Shown here: positions 27,516-36,483 of the stretch, in pieces
Numbering within the stretch: the first letter of the stretch is position 1
How the letters are laid out: every line of letters begins with the position of its first letter
Assembly: GCF_029023725.1 (NCBI RefSeq)
Contig: NZ_CP119075.1
Span: 4,211,501-4,275,500, forward strand
Length of the DNA stretch: 64,000 bases
Reading direction: 5' to 3'
DNA from: Synoicihabitans lomoniglobus
Lineage (GTDB): Bacteria; Verrucomicrobiota; Verrucomicrobiia; Opitutales; Opitutaceae
Notes under the pieces: model-generated
What the model was told of the DNA's origin: nothing
The model's database searches: none
Seen by the model: only the letters and a program-made list of their open reading frames with translations
Translations under genes and position numbers: made by a program

Positions 27516-27544
27516 GGGGAATTTCTAAAACTACGTCGGAAAGC

Positions 27545-30313
27545 TTAGAACTGTTGTTCGAGCTTCACGTAGAGGTAGCGGCCCAACGGGGAGTAGGAAC
27601 GCTCCGAGTAGTTGTTCGAGAACGCGCCCGGAGTGGTGGGGGGCGGGTTGTCGAGGAGGTTCGTGCCACCGATGGTGAGCTTGGTCTCGAACTGATCACG
27701 CGCCCGCAGCGTATAGCTGACATTGGCATTGATGATCCAGTCGGCCTCGATCTTCGGCTTGCCGCCGGTCTCGTCGATCGCCGAGCCCATGTAGTTGGCG
27801 TTCACTGCGGCACCCCAAGATCCCAAGGACCAGCGGGTGGAGAGACGGCCCTTAAACTCCGGATAAACCACATTACCATCGAACGTGCCGAGGTAGCTGT
27901 AGGTGTCGGAAGTCACGGCCGTTTGCTGCTCCTGCGTCAGGTAGTTGGTGAGTGAGGCGCCAAAGACGAAGTCGCCCACGGTATCGGTATTCCAGCGATA
28001 CGCAGCTTCCACGTCGACGTATTCCGTCTTTTGGAAGGCCACGTTGCGCGGGCCCACGCCCAGCAGCTGATCAATCGTGACCCCGTCCGGTGCGGTAGCA
28101 TCGGATTGAAGCACAATACGGTCAGCAAAATCGGCGTTGGGATTACCGGGACCGCCAGAACGAACCCAGGCGTCGACCACACCTTGCACCGAATAAACGA
28201 TGAGGTTGGACTGATCGATGAGCGCCCAGTCAACCGTGATCTCCAAGCCGGGAATGGCCTTGGGCGAGTAGGTCGCACCGAAGCTATAGATGTCGGACTC
28301 TTCGGGAGAGAGCGCTTCACCGGAACGTTGTGAGCCGATGTAGCTTACGGACACCTGATAGAGGCGCAACGGGTCGTTGGCGTCAAAACGGGTGTCGATG
28401 ATCTCAGGGAAGGACTCGAAGCCCGGATTGTAGAGGTCCAACAGAGCCGGAGCCACAAAGCCTTGAGAGAAGTTGGCGCGCAGCGTCAGCTCGTCTTCGA
28501 TGGCCTGCCAGCGCAGGCCGGCGGAACCGACCTTGGCTTCAAACTCGTCCGCATAATCTTCGAAACGGTAAGCCAGCGTGCCGGATAGCGTGTCGGTGAT
28601 CGGAATCGCCGTTTCGCCGTAAACACCCATGACCTTACGACCACCTTCGGTGATACCGTCAGCCGCATTCCAACCGACCGAACCGGACAGCTTGATCGCG
28701 TCAGGCTTGGAGAGGACGTCCTGCTTGCGATACTCGAAACCGACGACGCCTTCGACATAACCCGCCGGCAGCTCGAAGAGCTCGGTGCCGTTCAACTTGA
28801 GGTCGAAGACCTGGGTCTTGCTGTTGACCGCGGTGTTGGTATCGACCTTGAGCTCGTCGATCAAGCTTTGGGGGTTGTAAGGCGCGTCCGGGTCGATGCC
28901 GCCGCCACCGAGTTCGGGAGCGAGGATGAACGAACGCGTGAAGTAATTATAGTCAGCCGTCGTGTTGGTGCCGGAATAGCTACCTTCGAGTCGGGCTTGA
29001 TCGATACCATTCAGCTCCTTGTCGCTGGTCGACTCTTCGGAGTAAAGCCAGCTGGCCTCGAAGCTCACCGTGTCCGTGATCTCGCCGGTCATCGCACCAA
29101 CCAAACGGAATACGTCACGATCGACCACATTCATACGCGGACCGAAATCCACGAAACGATAAACGTTGTAGGGTTCGTTACCCGGAGTCGTCTCGGCCGC
29201 CGCACCAAACAACTGGTTATACCAATAATTGTTCAGGTTGATGCCTTGGAAGGAGGAATAGGGCGAAGGAGCCAACTGGAACTCGGAGTGCGTGTTCGCA
29301 TAGTTGACATCGAAGCTGAGTTCGAGGTTGTCCGTGATATCGTAGGCACCGTTGGCGTAGAAATTGTAACGCTTGTTCGGGTTAACCATCGTGGTGAAGT
29401 TTTCGTAAGGAAAACGAGAACCACCATCTTCCGGAGCTGCGTTGTTCCACGGTTGGAAGTCGGTCAACGAAGTCGCAACCGTGACACCTGGCTTGAGCGT
29501 CCAGTCGGTCGCCCCCGGGTTGCCGTTGGCCGCGTTGATCGCGTCGTAATCGGTGCCCCAGAAGTAGAAACGACCGGGGTTGCCATAGGTGGAGTTACCA
29601 CCGCCGAGCGCGTATTCGCGGTCGGGAGCATAGAGACCCGCTTGCTCATCAAAGCTGGCCCCGAGGAAGAAACGGAATTTGTCCCCGTTGCCACCGACGC
29701 TGAAGCTGGCCTGCTTGCGAGCCACATCCGTATCGGTCGTGTTACCATAATACATGGTAGCTTCGCCGCCATCGGGATTGCTCTTCAGGATAACGTTGAT
29801 GACACCCGCAACCGCGTCCGTTCCGTATACCACGGAACCGCCGCTTTTGAGGATTTCGATCCGCTCAACCATCGAGAAAGGAATCGCGTTGAGGTCAACC
29901 GCCGAGCCCGTGCCGGAAGGGGTCATGCGACGGCCATTGACGAGAACAAGGGTGTTCTCACCACCGATACCACGCAAAGCGATCTGCGAAGTGCCGTTAC
30001 CGCCATTGGTGTAGTTGCTGCCGATCGTGCCACCACCACCGGAGTAGGGCAGCTCGCGCATGTAATCAACGAGGGTGGTCGCGCCAGAGGCCGCGATGTC
30101 GACGCTATCGAAGCTAATCGTGGGGAGAGCACCTTCCACCGAAGCGGCGGAAAGGCGGGAGCCCGTGACTTCGAATTGCTCGAGGACGATTTCTTCATTT
30201 GCGGAAGAATCGGAGGATCCGCTGGTAGCCTGCGCAAAAGCAACAGAGCTGACGCTAGCGCTCAGGATAAGCGCAAGCGGCATCGCGAATCCCTTGAAGG
30301 GACGGATATTCAT
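27545..30313 (-). CDS. TonB-dependent receptor
   Basis: This 922-residue outer-membrane receptor begins with the signal-peptide text MNIRPFKGFAMPLALIL, identical to that of the receptor at 23770. EEIVLEQFEVTGSRLS forms the TonB-box region. The plug has IALRGIGGENTLVLVNGRR and GGSVVYGTDAVAGVINVIL. Barrel strands follow with LTLRANFSQGFVAPALLDLY, and the protein ends LYVKLEQQF with terminal Phe. It has no SusD partner and is a single-gene unit. The bodies of the two receptors differ clearly, so this is a paralogue and not a recent duplication of the whole gene. The ligand is unknown. Confidence 0.93.
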   Translation of the reverse strand: MNIRPFKGFAMPLALILSASVSSVAFAQATSGSSDSSANEEIVLEQFEVTGSRLSAASVEGALPTISFDSVDIAASGATTLVDYMRELPYSGGGGTIGSNYTNGGNGTSQIALRGIGGENTLVLVNGRRMTPSGTGSAVDLNAIPFSMVERIEILKSGGSVVYGTDAVAGVINVILKSNPDGGEATMYYGNTTDTDVARKQASFSVGGNGDKFRFFLGASFDEQAGLYAPDREYALGGGNSTYGNPGRFYFWGTDYDAINAANGNPGATDWTLKPGVTVATSLTDFQPWNNAAPEDGGSRFPYENFTTMVNPNKRYNFYANGAYDITDNLELSFDVNYANTHSEFQLAPSPYSSFQGINLNNYWYNQLFGAAAETTPGNEPYNVYRFVDFGPRMNVVDRDVFRLVGAMTGEITDTVSFEASWLYSEESTSDKELNGIDQARLEGSYSGTNTTADYNYFTRSFILAPELGGGGIDPDAPYNPQSLIDELKVDTNTAVNSKTQVFDLKLNGTELFELPAGYVEGVVGFEYRKQDVLSKPDAIKLSGSVGWNAADGITEGGRKVMGVYGETAIPITDTLSGTLAYRFEDYADEFEAKVGSAGLRWQAIEDELTLRANFSQGFVAPALLDLYNPGFESFPEIIDTRFDANDPLRLYQVSVSYIGSQRSGEALSPEESDIYSFGATYSPKAIPGLEITVDWALIDQSNLIVYSVQGVVDAWVRSGGPGNPNADFADRIVLQSDATAPDGVTIDQLLGVGPRNVAFQKTEYVDVEAAYRWNTDTVGDFVFGASLTNYLTQEQQTAVTSDTYSYLGTFDGNVVYPEFKGRLSTRWSLGSWGAAVNANYMGSAIDETGGKPKIEADWIINANVSYTLRARDQFETKLTIGGTNLLDNPPPTTPGAFSNNYSERSYSPLGRYLYVKLEQQF

Positions 30314-30333
30314 AGTTCGTGTAGTTGTGTTGT
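30270..30333 (-). repeat. Second copy of the 64-bp leader/signal-peptide block
   Basis: It matches 26546-26609 with one difference. The block spans the start codon at 30313. Upstream of 30333 the two leaders run on similarly after a 2-bp indel (TAGTTG) and then diverge. Confidence 0.9.
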
Positions 30334-30374
30334 AGTTGATCTAAGATCAGCTGACACGAGGCCAACTGATCCCC

Positions 30375-30476
30375 ATCACTCATGAACGAAACGTCACAAC
30401 GATGGATGAAACGCGCTTAATCACGGGTAATCTGCGACAAAACGGCTTCTCGTTGCGACGAACGGTCATGAGTGAT
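30375..30476. repeat. Long imperfect inverted repeat in the receptor/xdhC divergent region
   Basis: The left arm (30375-30402) and right arm (30450-30476) can form about 23 pairs, beginning with the perfect 11-bp ATCACTCATGA / TCATGAGTGAT and ending with CAACGA / TCGTTG. The loop is 47 bases. It lies between the divergent starts of the receptor gene (30313) and xdhC (30535). It could be paired regulator sites, a structured leader, or a mobile-element remnant. Confidence 0.7.
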
Positions 30477-30534
30477 TTTTGGTCTGGTGCGCCGAAGCTA
30501 ACGCCATGCCAAACCTTACAAACCATATAAACCG

Positions 30535-31521
30535 GTGTCTGAACAGTTCAAAATAGCCCACCGTCTGGCCCATAAACCGGGCTCAAGATACGTTTTGGCA
30601 ACATTAGTAAAAGTTGAGGGTTCATCTTACCGGCGAGCCGGTGCCCAACTGCTAATCCCGGCAAGGGGCTCTGTAATCGGTTCAATCAGTGGCGGTTGCT
30701 TGGAATCCGACCTCATTGCCCATGGCAGGTCCTTGCTGGCGTCGAAGCGCTCCACCGACCTGGTGACCTATGACACCACCTCCGAAAATGACCTGCTTTG
30801 GGGGGTGGGCACCGGCTGTCACGGCGTCGTGAAGATCCTACTCGAAGTAATCGACGGCGTCGTAAGCTGGCCAAATTTGATAGTTAAAACCGGTTTGTCA
30901 CGTCAGGTCAGTTATCTGGAAACAATATGGACCGAACCCGATGCCTCGAAGTGCGGAACGCGCGCGCTCACAGCGCTCGGGGACGCGGCGCCAAACGCGT
31001 TCGTCACGACCGTTGCTCCGCCTTGGCACCTGGTTATTTTTGGCGCGGGAGACGATGCTCAGCCGCTCGTTTCGTTGGCGGCGACCCTGGGTTGGGATTT
31101 ATCGGTGATCGATCCCAGGCAGGCCATGGCCCAGCCATCCCGTTTTCCCGCCGCGCAGCAGGTGCAGTGCTTGCCGGCGGAAACGGCGGCGACGCAACTC
31201 ACTTGGGATGACCGCACCGCCGCCGTGATCATGACCCACCACTACCGCTACGATTTGCCCCTGCTCCGCACGCTCGTGCCCTTGCATCTCCCCTTTTTGG
31301 GCCTCCTCGGTCCGCGCGAGCGGGGGTCACGCTTGATGAGAGATGCCGGTCTTGGTGACGTTACACCCGGCCAGTTACTTCGTAATCCGGTGGGGCTGGA
31401 CCTGGGGGGTGACGGCGCTGCCGCAGTCGCATTATCAATCATGGCCGAAATCCAAGCCACCATCCATGGCCGCGATGCTCGGCCGCTGTTTCAACGCGCC
31501 ACCGCTATTCACCATGAGTGA
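30535..31521 (+). CDS. XdhC/CoxI-family molybdenum cofactor insertion protein
   Basis: This 328-residue protein belongs to the XdhC family, which binds molybdenum cofactor, promotes its sulfuration and delivers it to xanthine dehydrogenase-type enzymes. The N-terminal domain has GSSYRRAGAQLLI and GSISGGCLESD, and WGVGTGCHGVVKILLE follows. The C-terminal Rossmann part has LVIFGAGDDAQPLVSLA and ends with LLGPRERGSRLMRD. The start is GTG at 30535. The last bases overlap the following mocA-like gene by 8 bp. The target molybdoenzyme genes are not in the window. Confidence 0.9.
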   Translation: MSEQFKIAHRLAHKPGSRYVLATLVKVEGSSYRRAGAQLLIPARGSVIGSISGGCLESDLIAHGRSLLASKRSTDLVTYDTTSENDLLWGVGTGCHGVVKILLEVIDGVVSWPNLIVKTGLSRQVSYLETIWTEPDASKCGTRALTALGDAAPNAFVTTVAPPWHLVIFGAGDDAQPLVSLAATLGWDLSVIDPRQAMAQPSRFPAAQQVQCLPAETAATQLTWDDRTAAVIMTHHYRYDLPLLRTLVPLHLPFLGLLGPRERGSRLMRDAGLGDVTPGQLLRNPVGLDLGGDGAAAVALSIMAEIQATIHGRDARPLFQRATAIHHE

Positions 31522-32137
31522 ATCCACCGCCCGCCCCGCCCCGTTTGAAGCCACCGCTTGCGCGTGCGTGATCCTGGCTGCAGGCGGTTCACGTCGACTC
31601 GGGCAACCCAAACAACTGGTGACCATCGATGGGCGCGCCTTGATCATTCACACCGTCGAGACTGCCCTCGCCGTGCCTGACCTTTGGCCCGTCGTCGTCG
31701 TGCTCGGTGGAGCGGCCGATCGGGTGCGACCGTTGTTGGCCAAATACCCGGTCCTCGTGACTGACAATCCCGCCTGGGAAGAAGGCGTGGCATCCTCGCT
31801 GCGCGCCGGGCTGACCACGGTAAATGAATTTTCGCGCCAAATTGGGAGCGTTCTGTTCACATTGTGCGATCAGCCTGCGCTGTCTTCCCCCGCATTGCAG
31901 GCGCTTTGGGCCGTCCGCCGCCAAACCGGTAAATCCGTGGTGGCCGCGTCTTACGGTGGACATCCCGGTGCTCCGGCTTTGATCGATCGCAAACATTTCG
32001 GCGCGCTCGCTCACCTCACCGGCGACGAAGGAGCCCGGCGTTTGATCAAGTCACTTCCACCCGACCAACTTGGCCTGGTGGAACGCCCCGAACTGGCGCT
32101 CGATATCGATACCCCGGAAGATCTCGCCCGCCTGTAA
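31514..32137 (+). CDS. MocA/MobA-like molybdenum cofactor nucleotidyltransferase
   Basis: From the ATG at 31514 this is a 207-residue NTP-transferase. CVILAAGGSRRLGQPKQLV is the nucleotide-binding signature, and LCDQPALSS carries the metal-binding Asp. DNPAWEEGVASSLRAGL and YGGHPGAPALI are typical of MocA (CTP:molybdopterin cytidylyltransferase) and its relatives. The gene overlaps xdhC by 8 bp, which supports a cofactor-maturation unit. CTP use is inferred from the pairing with XdhC; the specificity residues were not checked. The frame is open upstream to 31343, but that part lies inside xdhC. Confidence 0.87.
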   Translation: MSESTARPAPFEATACACVILAAGGSRRLGQPKQLVTIDGRALIIHTVETALAVPDLWPVVVVLGGAADRVRPLLAKYPVLVTDNPAWEEGVASSLRAGLTTVNEFSRQIGSVLFTLCDQPALSSPALQALWAVRRQTGKSVVAASYGGHPGAPALIDRKHFGALAHLTGDEGARRLIKSLPPDQLGLVERPELALDIDTPEDLARL

Positions 32138-32142
32138 TCGGG

Positions 32143-33300
32143 CTAATCGGTGGCGCCGCGCAGCACGTCCTTGAGATCACGCGCCAAGTCAAACGTCTGG
32201 TCGACGTGGTCGCCGGTGACGGTAAAGTGCCCCATTTTGCGCCCGCGCCGCGGCTCGGACTTGCCGTAAAGGTGCAGCTTCGCTCGAGGCTCCTGCAACA
32301 AAGCGTTCCAATCAGGCGCTCCGGCGGGCGAATCGCCCTCCCACTGCCAGGCATCACCGAGAATGTTAACCATGATGGCAGCCGGCACGGTCATGGCAGT
32401 GTCGCCCAGTGGAAGTCCCGCGACCGCCCGAATCTGTTGCTCGAACTGGGATGTCACGCAGCCATCCAGCGTCCAGTGGCCGGAGTTGTGGGTGCGAGGC
32501 GCCATCTCATTCACGAGGAGCTCGCCTTCGTCCGTGAGAAACAGCTCGACCGCCAGGATTCCGACCAGACCAAACGCCTCCGCAATGTTCACCGCCAGCT
32601 TTGCCGCCGCCGCGGTAACCGACTCGCTCACACGTGCCGGAGCGATGGTGAAGTCGAGGATGTGATGCGTGTGAATATTCTCCACCACCGGAAACGTCCG
32701 CGTCTCCCCCGCCGAGTTGCGGGCGACGATCACCGAAAGCTCACACTTAAAATCGATGAAGCGCTCCACCACCGCGCGTTGTTTGGCGAACGCTTGGGTC
32801 GCGGTGGCGACCGCCGCCGCCGAGGTCACTTTGAGCTGACCCTTGCCGTCGTAGCCAAAATCCGCGGTTTTCACCACACACGGCATCCCGATGCGTTTGA
32901 TCGCCTTGGCCATGTCGCCGCCGGCCTCGACTTCCGCAAACGGGACGTGGGGAAACCCATGGCGTTTGAGCCACTTCTTTTCACGCATCCGGTTCTGGCA
33001 GACTTCCAGCACTTCCCAGTGCGGCCGCAGCGGCACGAGTTTTTCGATTTCCCACAACGGCTCCACCGGCACGTTCTCGAACTCATAGGTCACCGCCGCA
33101 CAAGTCCGGGCAAAATCCTGCAGGCGCGCGATATCCTTGTAGGGTGAGTTGAACTCCCGCGTGGCCACTTCTCCGGCCGGGCAATCCTCCGCCGGCTCAT
33201 ACACGTGCAAATGGTAACCCATCCGCGTCGCCGCGTGGGCGAGCATGCGACCGAGTTGGCCGCCACCAAGGACGCCGAGAGTGCTGCCAGGAGGAATCAT
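32143..33300 (-). CDS. purK: 5-(carboxyamino)imidazole ribonucleotide synthase
   Basis: This 385-residue ATP-grasp enzyme carboxylates AIR with bicarbonate and ATP in purine synthesis. The N-terminus has LGVLGGGQLGRMLAHAATRMG. KTADFGYDGKGQ is the ATP-binding loop, and LAVELFLTDEGELLVNEMAPRTHNSGHWT is reached in two parts as the metal-binding core. Length fits PurK. It follows purE by 92 bp on the same strand. Confidence 0.95.
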   Translation of the reverse strand: MIPPGSTLGVLGGGQLGRMLAHAATRMGYHLHVYEPAEDCPAGEVATREFNSPYKDIARLQDFARTCAAVTYEFENVPVEPLWEIEKLVPLRPHWEVLEVCQNRMREKKWLKRHGFPHVPFAEVEAGGDMAKAIKRIGMPCVVKTADFGYDGKGQLKVTSAAAVATATQAFAKQRAVVERFIDFKCELSVIVARNSAGETRTFPVVENIHTHHILDFTIAPARVSESVTAAAAKLAVNIAEAFGLVGILAVELFLTDEGELLVNEMAPRTHNSGHWTLDGCVTSQFEQQIRAVAGLPLGDTAMTVPAAIMVNILGDAWQWEGDSPAGAPDWNALLQEPRAKLHLYGKSEPRRGRKMGHFTVTGDHVDQTFDLARDLKDVLRGATD

Positions 33301-33360
33301 CGCGAAAACTGAAACGCTGATTTCCGAAAAGCTGAAACGCTAAAACGCGAAAAGCGGAAA
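33301..33360. repeat. Short reiterated sequence between purE and purK
   Basis: CTGAAACGCT occurs at 33309-33318 and 33332-33341, with CGCGAAAA and CGAAAAG words repeated around it. The period is about 23 bp. The stretch is more AT-rich than its neighbours and is not coding. Confidence 0.5.
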
Positions 33361-33392
33361 GATCCCGCGATCTGTTCCGACATCGTGCCGAT

Positions 33393-33881
33393 TTACTCGG
33401 GCAACTTGGCCTGCAGGACCGTGGCGGTTTGCTCCGCCCGAAACGCATCCAATGCCTTTTTGATGCGCTTACTGGTCGTCGCGAGCATGGCCGCCGCGAA
33501 CAGCGCCGCGTTTTTCGCTCCGGCTTTACCGATCGCAAACGTCGCGACCGGCACGCCCCCGGGCATTTGCACGATTGAAAGCAGTGAATCCTGGCCCTTG
33601 AGGGTGCGCGATTCCACCGGCACGCCCAGCACGGGCAAGGGCGTGAGTGCCGCCGTCATTCCCGGCAGGTGAGCCGCGCCCCCCGCTCCCGCGATGATAA
33701 CCTTGAGCCCCCGCTCCTCGGCGGTTCGCGCATAGTCATACATGCGATCCGGGGTGCGGTGCGCGCTGACGACGTGTTTTTCAAACGGCACCCCCAGATC
33801 GCTGAGCGTCTGCGTGGCGTGCTGCATCGTCTCCCAATCGGACGTGCTGCCCATGATGATTCCTACCAGTGGCTTGGCCAT
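33393..33881 (-). CDS. purE: N5-carboxyaminoimidazole ribonucleotide mutase
   Basis: This 162-residue class I PurE moves the carboxyl group on N5-[31 protein letters not shown] and [12 protein letters not shown] are all intact active-site motifs. [19 protein letters not shown] follows. PurE and PurK together do the two-step carboxylation of AIR. Length is standard. Confidence 0.96.
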   Translation of the reverse strand: MAKPLVGIIMGSTSDWETMQHATQTLSDLGVPFEKHVVSAHRTPDRMYDYARTAEERGLKVIIAGAGGAAHLPGMTAALTPLPVLGVPVESRTLKGQDSLLSIVQMPGGVPVATFAIGKAGAKNAALFAAAMLATTSKRIKKALDAFRAEQTATVLQAKLPE

Positions 33882-33932
33882 GAAGGAGCTATCAGCGGCG
33901 AGTGATCTGCTGTCAGCTTTTTTCAGCTCAAC

Positions 33933-34145
33933 TCACGTTGCGGCCGGGCGCCATCCCAGCAAACGGGCTGGCAGCGTGAGCAGCGCCTCGAGGAAGCGAA
34001 ACACTCCCGTGACCACGACTCCCACCAGTCGAAACGGCAGCAACACCAACCAGACCACGGGATAAAGCATCAGCGCCAGAAACGCAATCGGCCAACACAG
34101 GACAAACAACACACACCAAAGCATGAAGGTGAACAGGGTTCTCAT
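33933..34145 (-). CDS. Short membrane protein, unknown function
   Basis: From the ATG at 34145 this is a 70-residue protein with two hydrophobic segments (LFTFMLWCVLFVLCWPIAFL and MLYPVVWLVLLPFRLVGVVV, joined). AAGGAG (34161-34156) stands 10 bp before the start, one of the few clear Shine-Dalgarno sites in this window, and it decides the start over an upstream in-frame codon at 34193. It follows the RDD/bactofilin-like gene by 51 bp. No family is recognised. Confidence 0.65.
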   Translation of the reverse strand: MRTLFTFMLWCVLFVLCWPIAFLALMLYPVVWLVLLPFRLVGVVVTGVFRFLEALLTLPARLLGWRPAAT

Positions 34146-34196
34146 AACTCGATTTCTCCTTGGTTTAATATTAACGGTTGCAGCGTCACCCACCGA

Positions 34197-35984
34197 TCAG
34201 ATGAGCGAAACGCCTTTGGGCATGTGCACAATGGTCGTGCCCGCGATTTTATCGTGCCAGGATTGGCGCTCCGGATCGAACGCGACCCAAATGAAGCCCA
34301 ACCCGATGGCGAAGAGTGACAGAAACGCGCCGAGTCCGCGCACGATCGCGACCGACCAATCCACCGGCCGATCATCCAGGCGCACGACTTTCAGGCCAAA
34401 AACAATCCCGCCGATCGTGGTGCCCTTCAGCGCCCACAACACGATGAAGTAAACGGCGGCGATCAACGGGAACATGTCATCCACATCGAGGAAGCTCGAA
34501 TCGAGCATGTTGACCACAATGGCCACGAGGATGACATCGAGCAACGTCGCGCCAAGCCGCGCCCAAAACCCTGCGCGCGGCAAGGTGGAGAGGTCCCGCA
34601 CTTTTCCAGAACGAGGGGGCGTCGCCGCCGCCGACAACGGCGGTGGCGGTTCCGCCGGGGCGGTCGCGCCGGAGGGGTCCAATGGCGGCGGTTCGCCGAT
34701 CGGGCGCTCGGTCGACACCGATCCCGCCGTGACATTCGAAGCAGCGCTCGCGGCCGTCCCGGCGGACGAGCCCGTCGGCGTCGGTGCAGGTGAAGACGTG
34801 CCGCTCGGGGACGCTTTCCCACGGCCCGATTGCATGGCCAGGATGACCGTGTAAACCACCACGCCCGTGCCGAGGAATCCCGCCAATTTCTGGAACGCAA
34901 AACCCGCGATCGGAATCAGGTAAATGACCGTGGTAAGCAACCCACCCAGCAACACCGCGAGCACCGGAGCCATCGTGATCGGCTTGCTGGCAAAGCGTCG
35001 TCCCAGCCACGCGAGGAACACCACTTTGCCGAAGATCGATACGAAAAACATCAGGAAAATCAGCAGAAACGCGCCCAGCACCGTGAACGACAGCACGATA
35101 AACGCGAGCGGCGTGATCAACACGGTCAGGATCGCCGCCACGACCGATAGCCCCGGTCGTGCTTCAAACGTGCTCGCGCAGCGGTTGACCGCCCCCGGCA
35201 TGATCAACGCGATGAACATGTAAAGCACCAGCGCGGTGCCCGCGACCATCCAAGCCCAACCCAGGTGTTCGCCAAACCAGAGTGGTCGCCCCATCAACAA
35301 ACAGTGGCGAATCCAGGCCTTCAGCCAGTCGACATTGATATCCGTATTTCCCAGCAGCGCTATTTCCTGCGTCCCGCCGCCCACCCGCGCCCCGGGTGCC
35401 CGGGATACCTTGCTGCCAATCGAAACGACTTCACCTTGCACCCACGCTTCCGGACCGAGCGTCACCTTGCCCAGGACAACCACCAAATCACCGTCGACCT
35501 GACCGTTGACCGTGCCGTTGCCCAACACCGCCACAGCCCCGCCGCCGACATATCCATTCACCGTGATGTCACCCATCACCGCCACCGCGTCGTTGCGCAC
35601 TTCGCCGTCGATCACGTTGTTGCCCATGATCGCCACGGCTTCGGTCGCGACCTGCCCGCGTTCGAGCAACACGTCGGAGCCGATCTGGACGCGCTCCCGT
35701 GCACTGCGAAAACGTTCCCGTCGCGCTGCACGCTCGGTCATCACGATCGCCTCGTCGTCATCGGTCACAGCACCCAGTTCACGCAGTTCCGAGCTGTCTG
35801 CCGGTTCAACCGTCTCCGGCGGGGTCGGCGTCGGGGGTGGCGTCGCCTGTTCCGCCGGCGTCGCGGGATCTTCCGGCGTCGGGGGATTGGGCGGCGGTTC
35901 CTGCGCGGATGTGACCAGCGCCAAGGTGAGGGCCAAGGCCAGGCCACCGCCCGCGAGCGAGGTGAGGATTCGAGTCAGTTTCAT
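34197..35984 (-). CDS. Membrane protein with bactofilin-like repeat region and C-terminal RDD domain
   Basis: This 595-residue protein has a signal peptide (to about residue 27), a Pro-rich linker (28-62), and a beta-helix-like repeat region (about 95-205). The repeat region reads EAVAIMGNNVIDGEVRNDAV, AVMGDITVNGYVGGGAVAVL, GNGTVNGQVDGDLVVVLGKV and GPEAWVQGEVVSIGSKV, which is the regular G-x-V-x-G polymer-forming style. Four to five membrane helices (about 235-385) follow, then a second Pro/Ser-rich linker. The C-terminus (about 460-595) is an RDD domain (FWARLGATLLDVILV, GGIVFGLKVVRLDD). It is in the same direction as the sigma-factor genes upstream. The role is unknown; envelope or membrane organisation is a guess. 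Confidence 0.8.
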   Translation of the reverse strand: MKLTRILTSLAGGGLALALTLALVTSAQEPPPNPPTPEDPATPAEQATPPPTPTPPETVEPADSSELRELGAVTDDDEAIVMTERAARRERFRSARERVQIGSDVLLERGQVATEAVAIMGNNVIDGEVRNDAVAVMGDITVNGYVGGGAVAVLGNGTVNGQVDGDLVVVLGKVTLGPEAWVQGEVVSIGSKVSRAPGARVGGGTQEIALLGNTDINVDWLKAWIRHCLLMGRPLWFGEHLGWAWMVAGTALVLYMFIALIMPGAVNRCASTFEARPGLSVVAAILTVLITPLAFIVLSFTVLGAFLLIFLMFFVSIFGKVVFLAWLGRRFASKPITMAPVLAVLLGGLLTTVIYLIPIAGFAFQKLAGFLGTGVVVYTVILAMQSGRGKASPSGTSSPAPTPTGSSAGTAASAASNVTAGSVSTERPIGEPPPLDPSGATAPAEPPPPLSAAATPPRSGKVRDLSTLPRAGFWARLGATLLDVILVAIVVNMLDSSFLDVDDMFPLIAAVYFIVLWALKGTTIGGIVFGLKVVRLDDRPVDWSVAIVRGLGAFLSLFAIGLGFIWVAFDPERQSWHDKIAGTTIVHMPKGVSLI

Positions 35985-36008
35985 TGTAAAATAAAGGGGC
36001 TGATAAAA

Positions 36009-36476
36009 TTAGCGCGAGGGACTCCAAAACACGCGATAAGCCGTGGCCCCGAGTCCGAGCATCATCGCGTAGGCGGCCCCTATCACCGCGAGGGCGACAT
36101 AGAACCAGTGCGTGGAAAATTGGGGCACGTGACCGCGAACCAAGGTCACCATGGCGGCGCCCGCGGTGCGCAGCGTTGCCCAGGCGTCGGTCGCGGGGCG
36201 GAAGAAATCGCCGATCGCCTGCGCGCTCACCAGCCCGGCCAGTTGCACCGAGCCGAGCAACGCCGCCGCCATCAACGCGACGCCGATCACGATAAAGGCC
36301 ACCCGCATCGGCGCGGGCCAGTAGGCGTAGCTCTTGTGCCACCAGGGCAATGCCTGCCGACGCGCGATCTCGCCGAGCACACGGGCTTCGAGAGACATGG
36401 GAGCCCGGCGCGGGGGTTGGTTGCGCAACACCGCATTGAGCTTCTGTTCGAGTTGTTCGGGAGTGAGACGGGCCAT
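36009..36476 (-). CDS. Small membrane protein next to ECF sigma gene (possible anti-sigma factor)
   Basis: From the ATG at 36476 this is a 155-residue protein. The N-terminal 40 residues are soluble and charged (LTPEQLEQKLNAVLRNQPPRR). Two membrane helices follow (about 57-80 and 125-147). It lies 7 bp downstream of the ECF sigma gene, which is the usual place for an anti-sigma factor, but no zinc-binding anti-sigma motif (HxxxCxxC) is present. The frame is open much further upstream within the sigma gene; that part is not coding. Confidence 0.65.
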   Translation of the reverse strand: MARLTPEQLEQKLNAVLRNQPPRRAPMSLEARVLGEIARRQALPWWHKSYAYWPAPMRVAFIVIGVALMAAALLGSVQLAGLVSAQAIGDFFRPATDAWATLRTAGAAMVTLVRGHVPQFSTHWFYVALAVIGAAYAMMLGLGATAYRVFWSPSR

Positions 36477-36483
36477 GACGGTA

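Noticed and set aside
31343-31513. N-terminal extension of the MocA-like protein
   Set aside because: It lies inside the xdhC gene in another frame and is not family-like; ATG at 31514 fits the family N-terminus.
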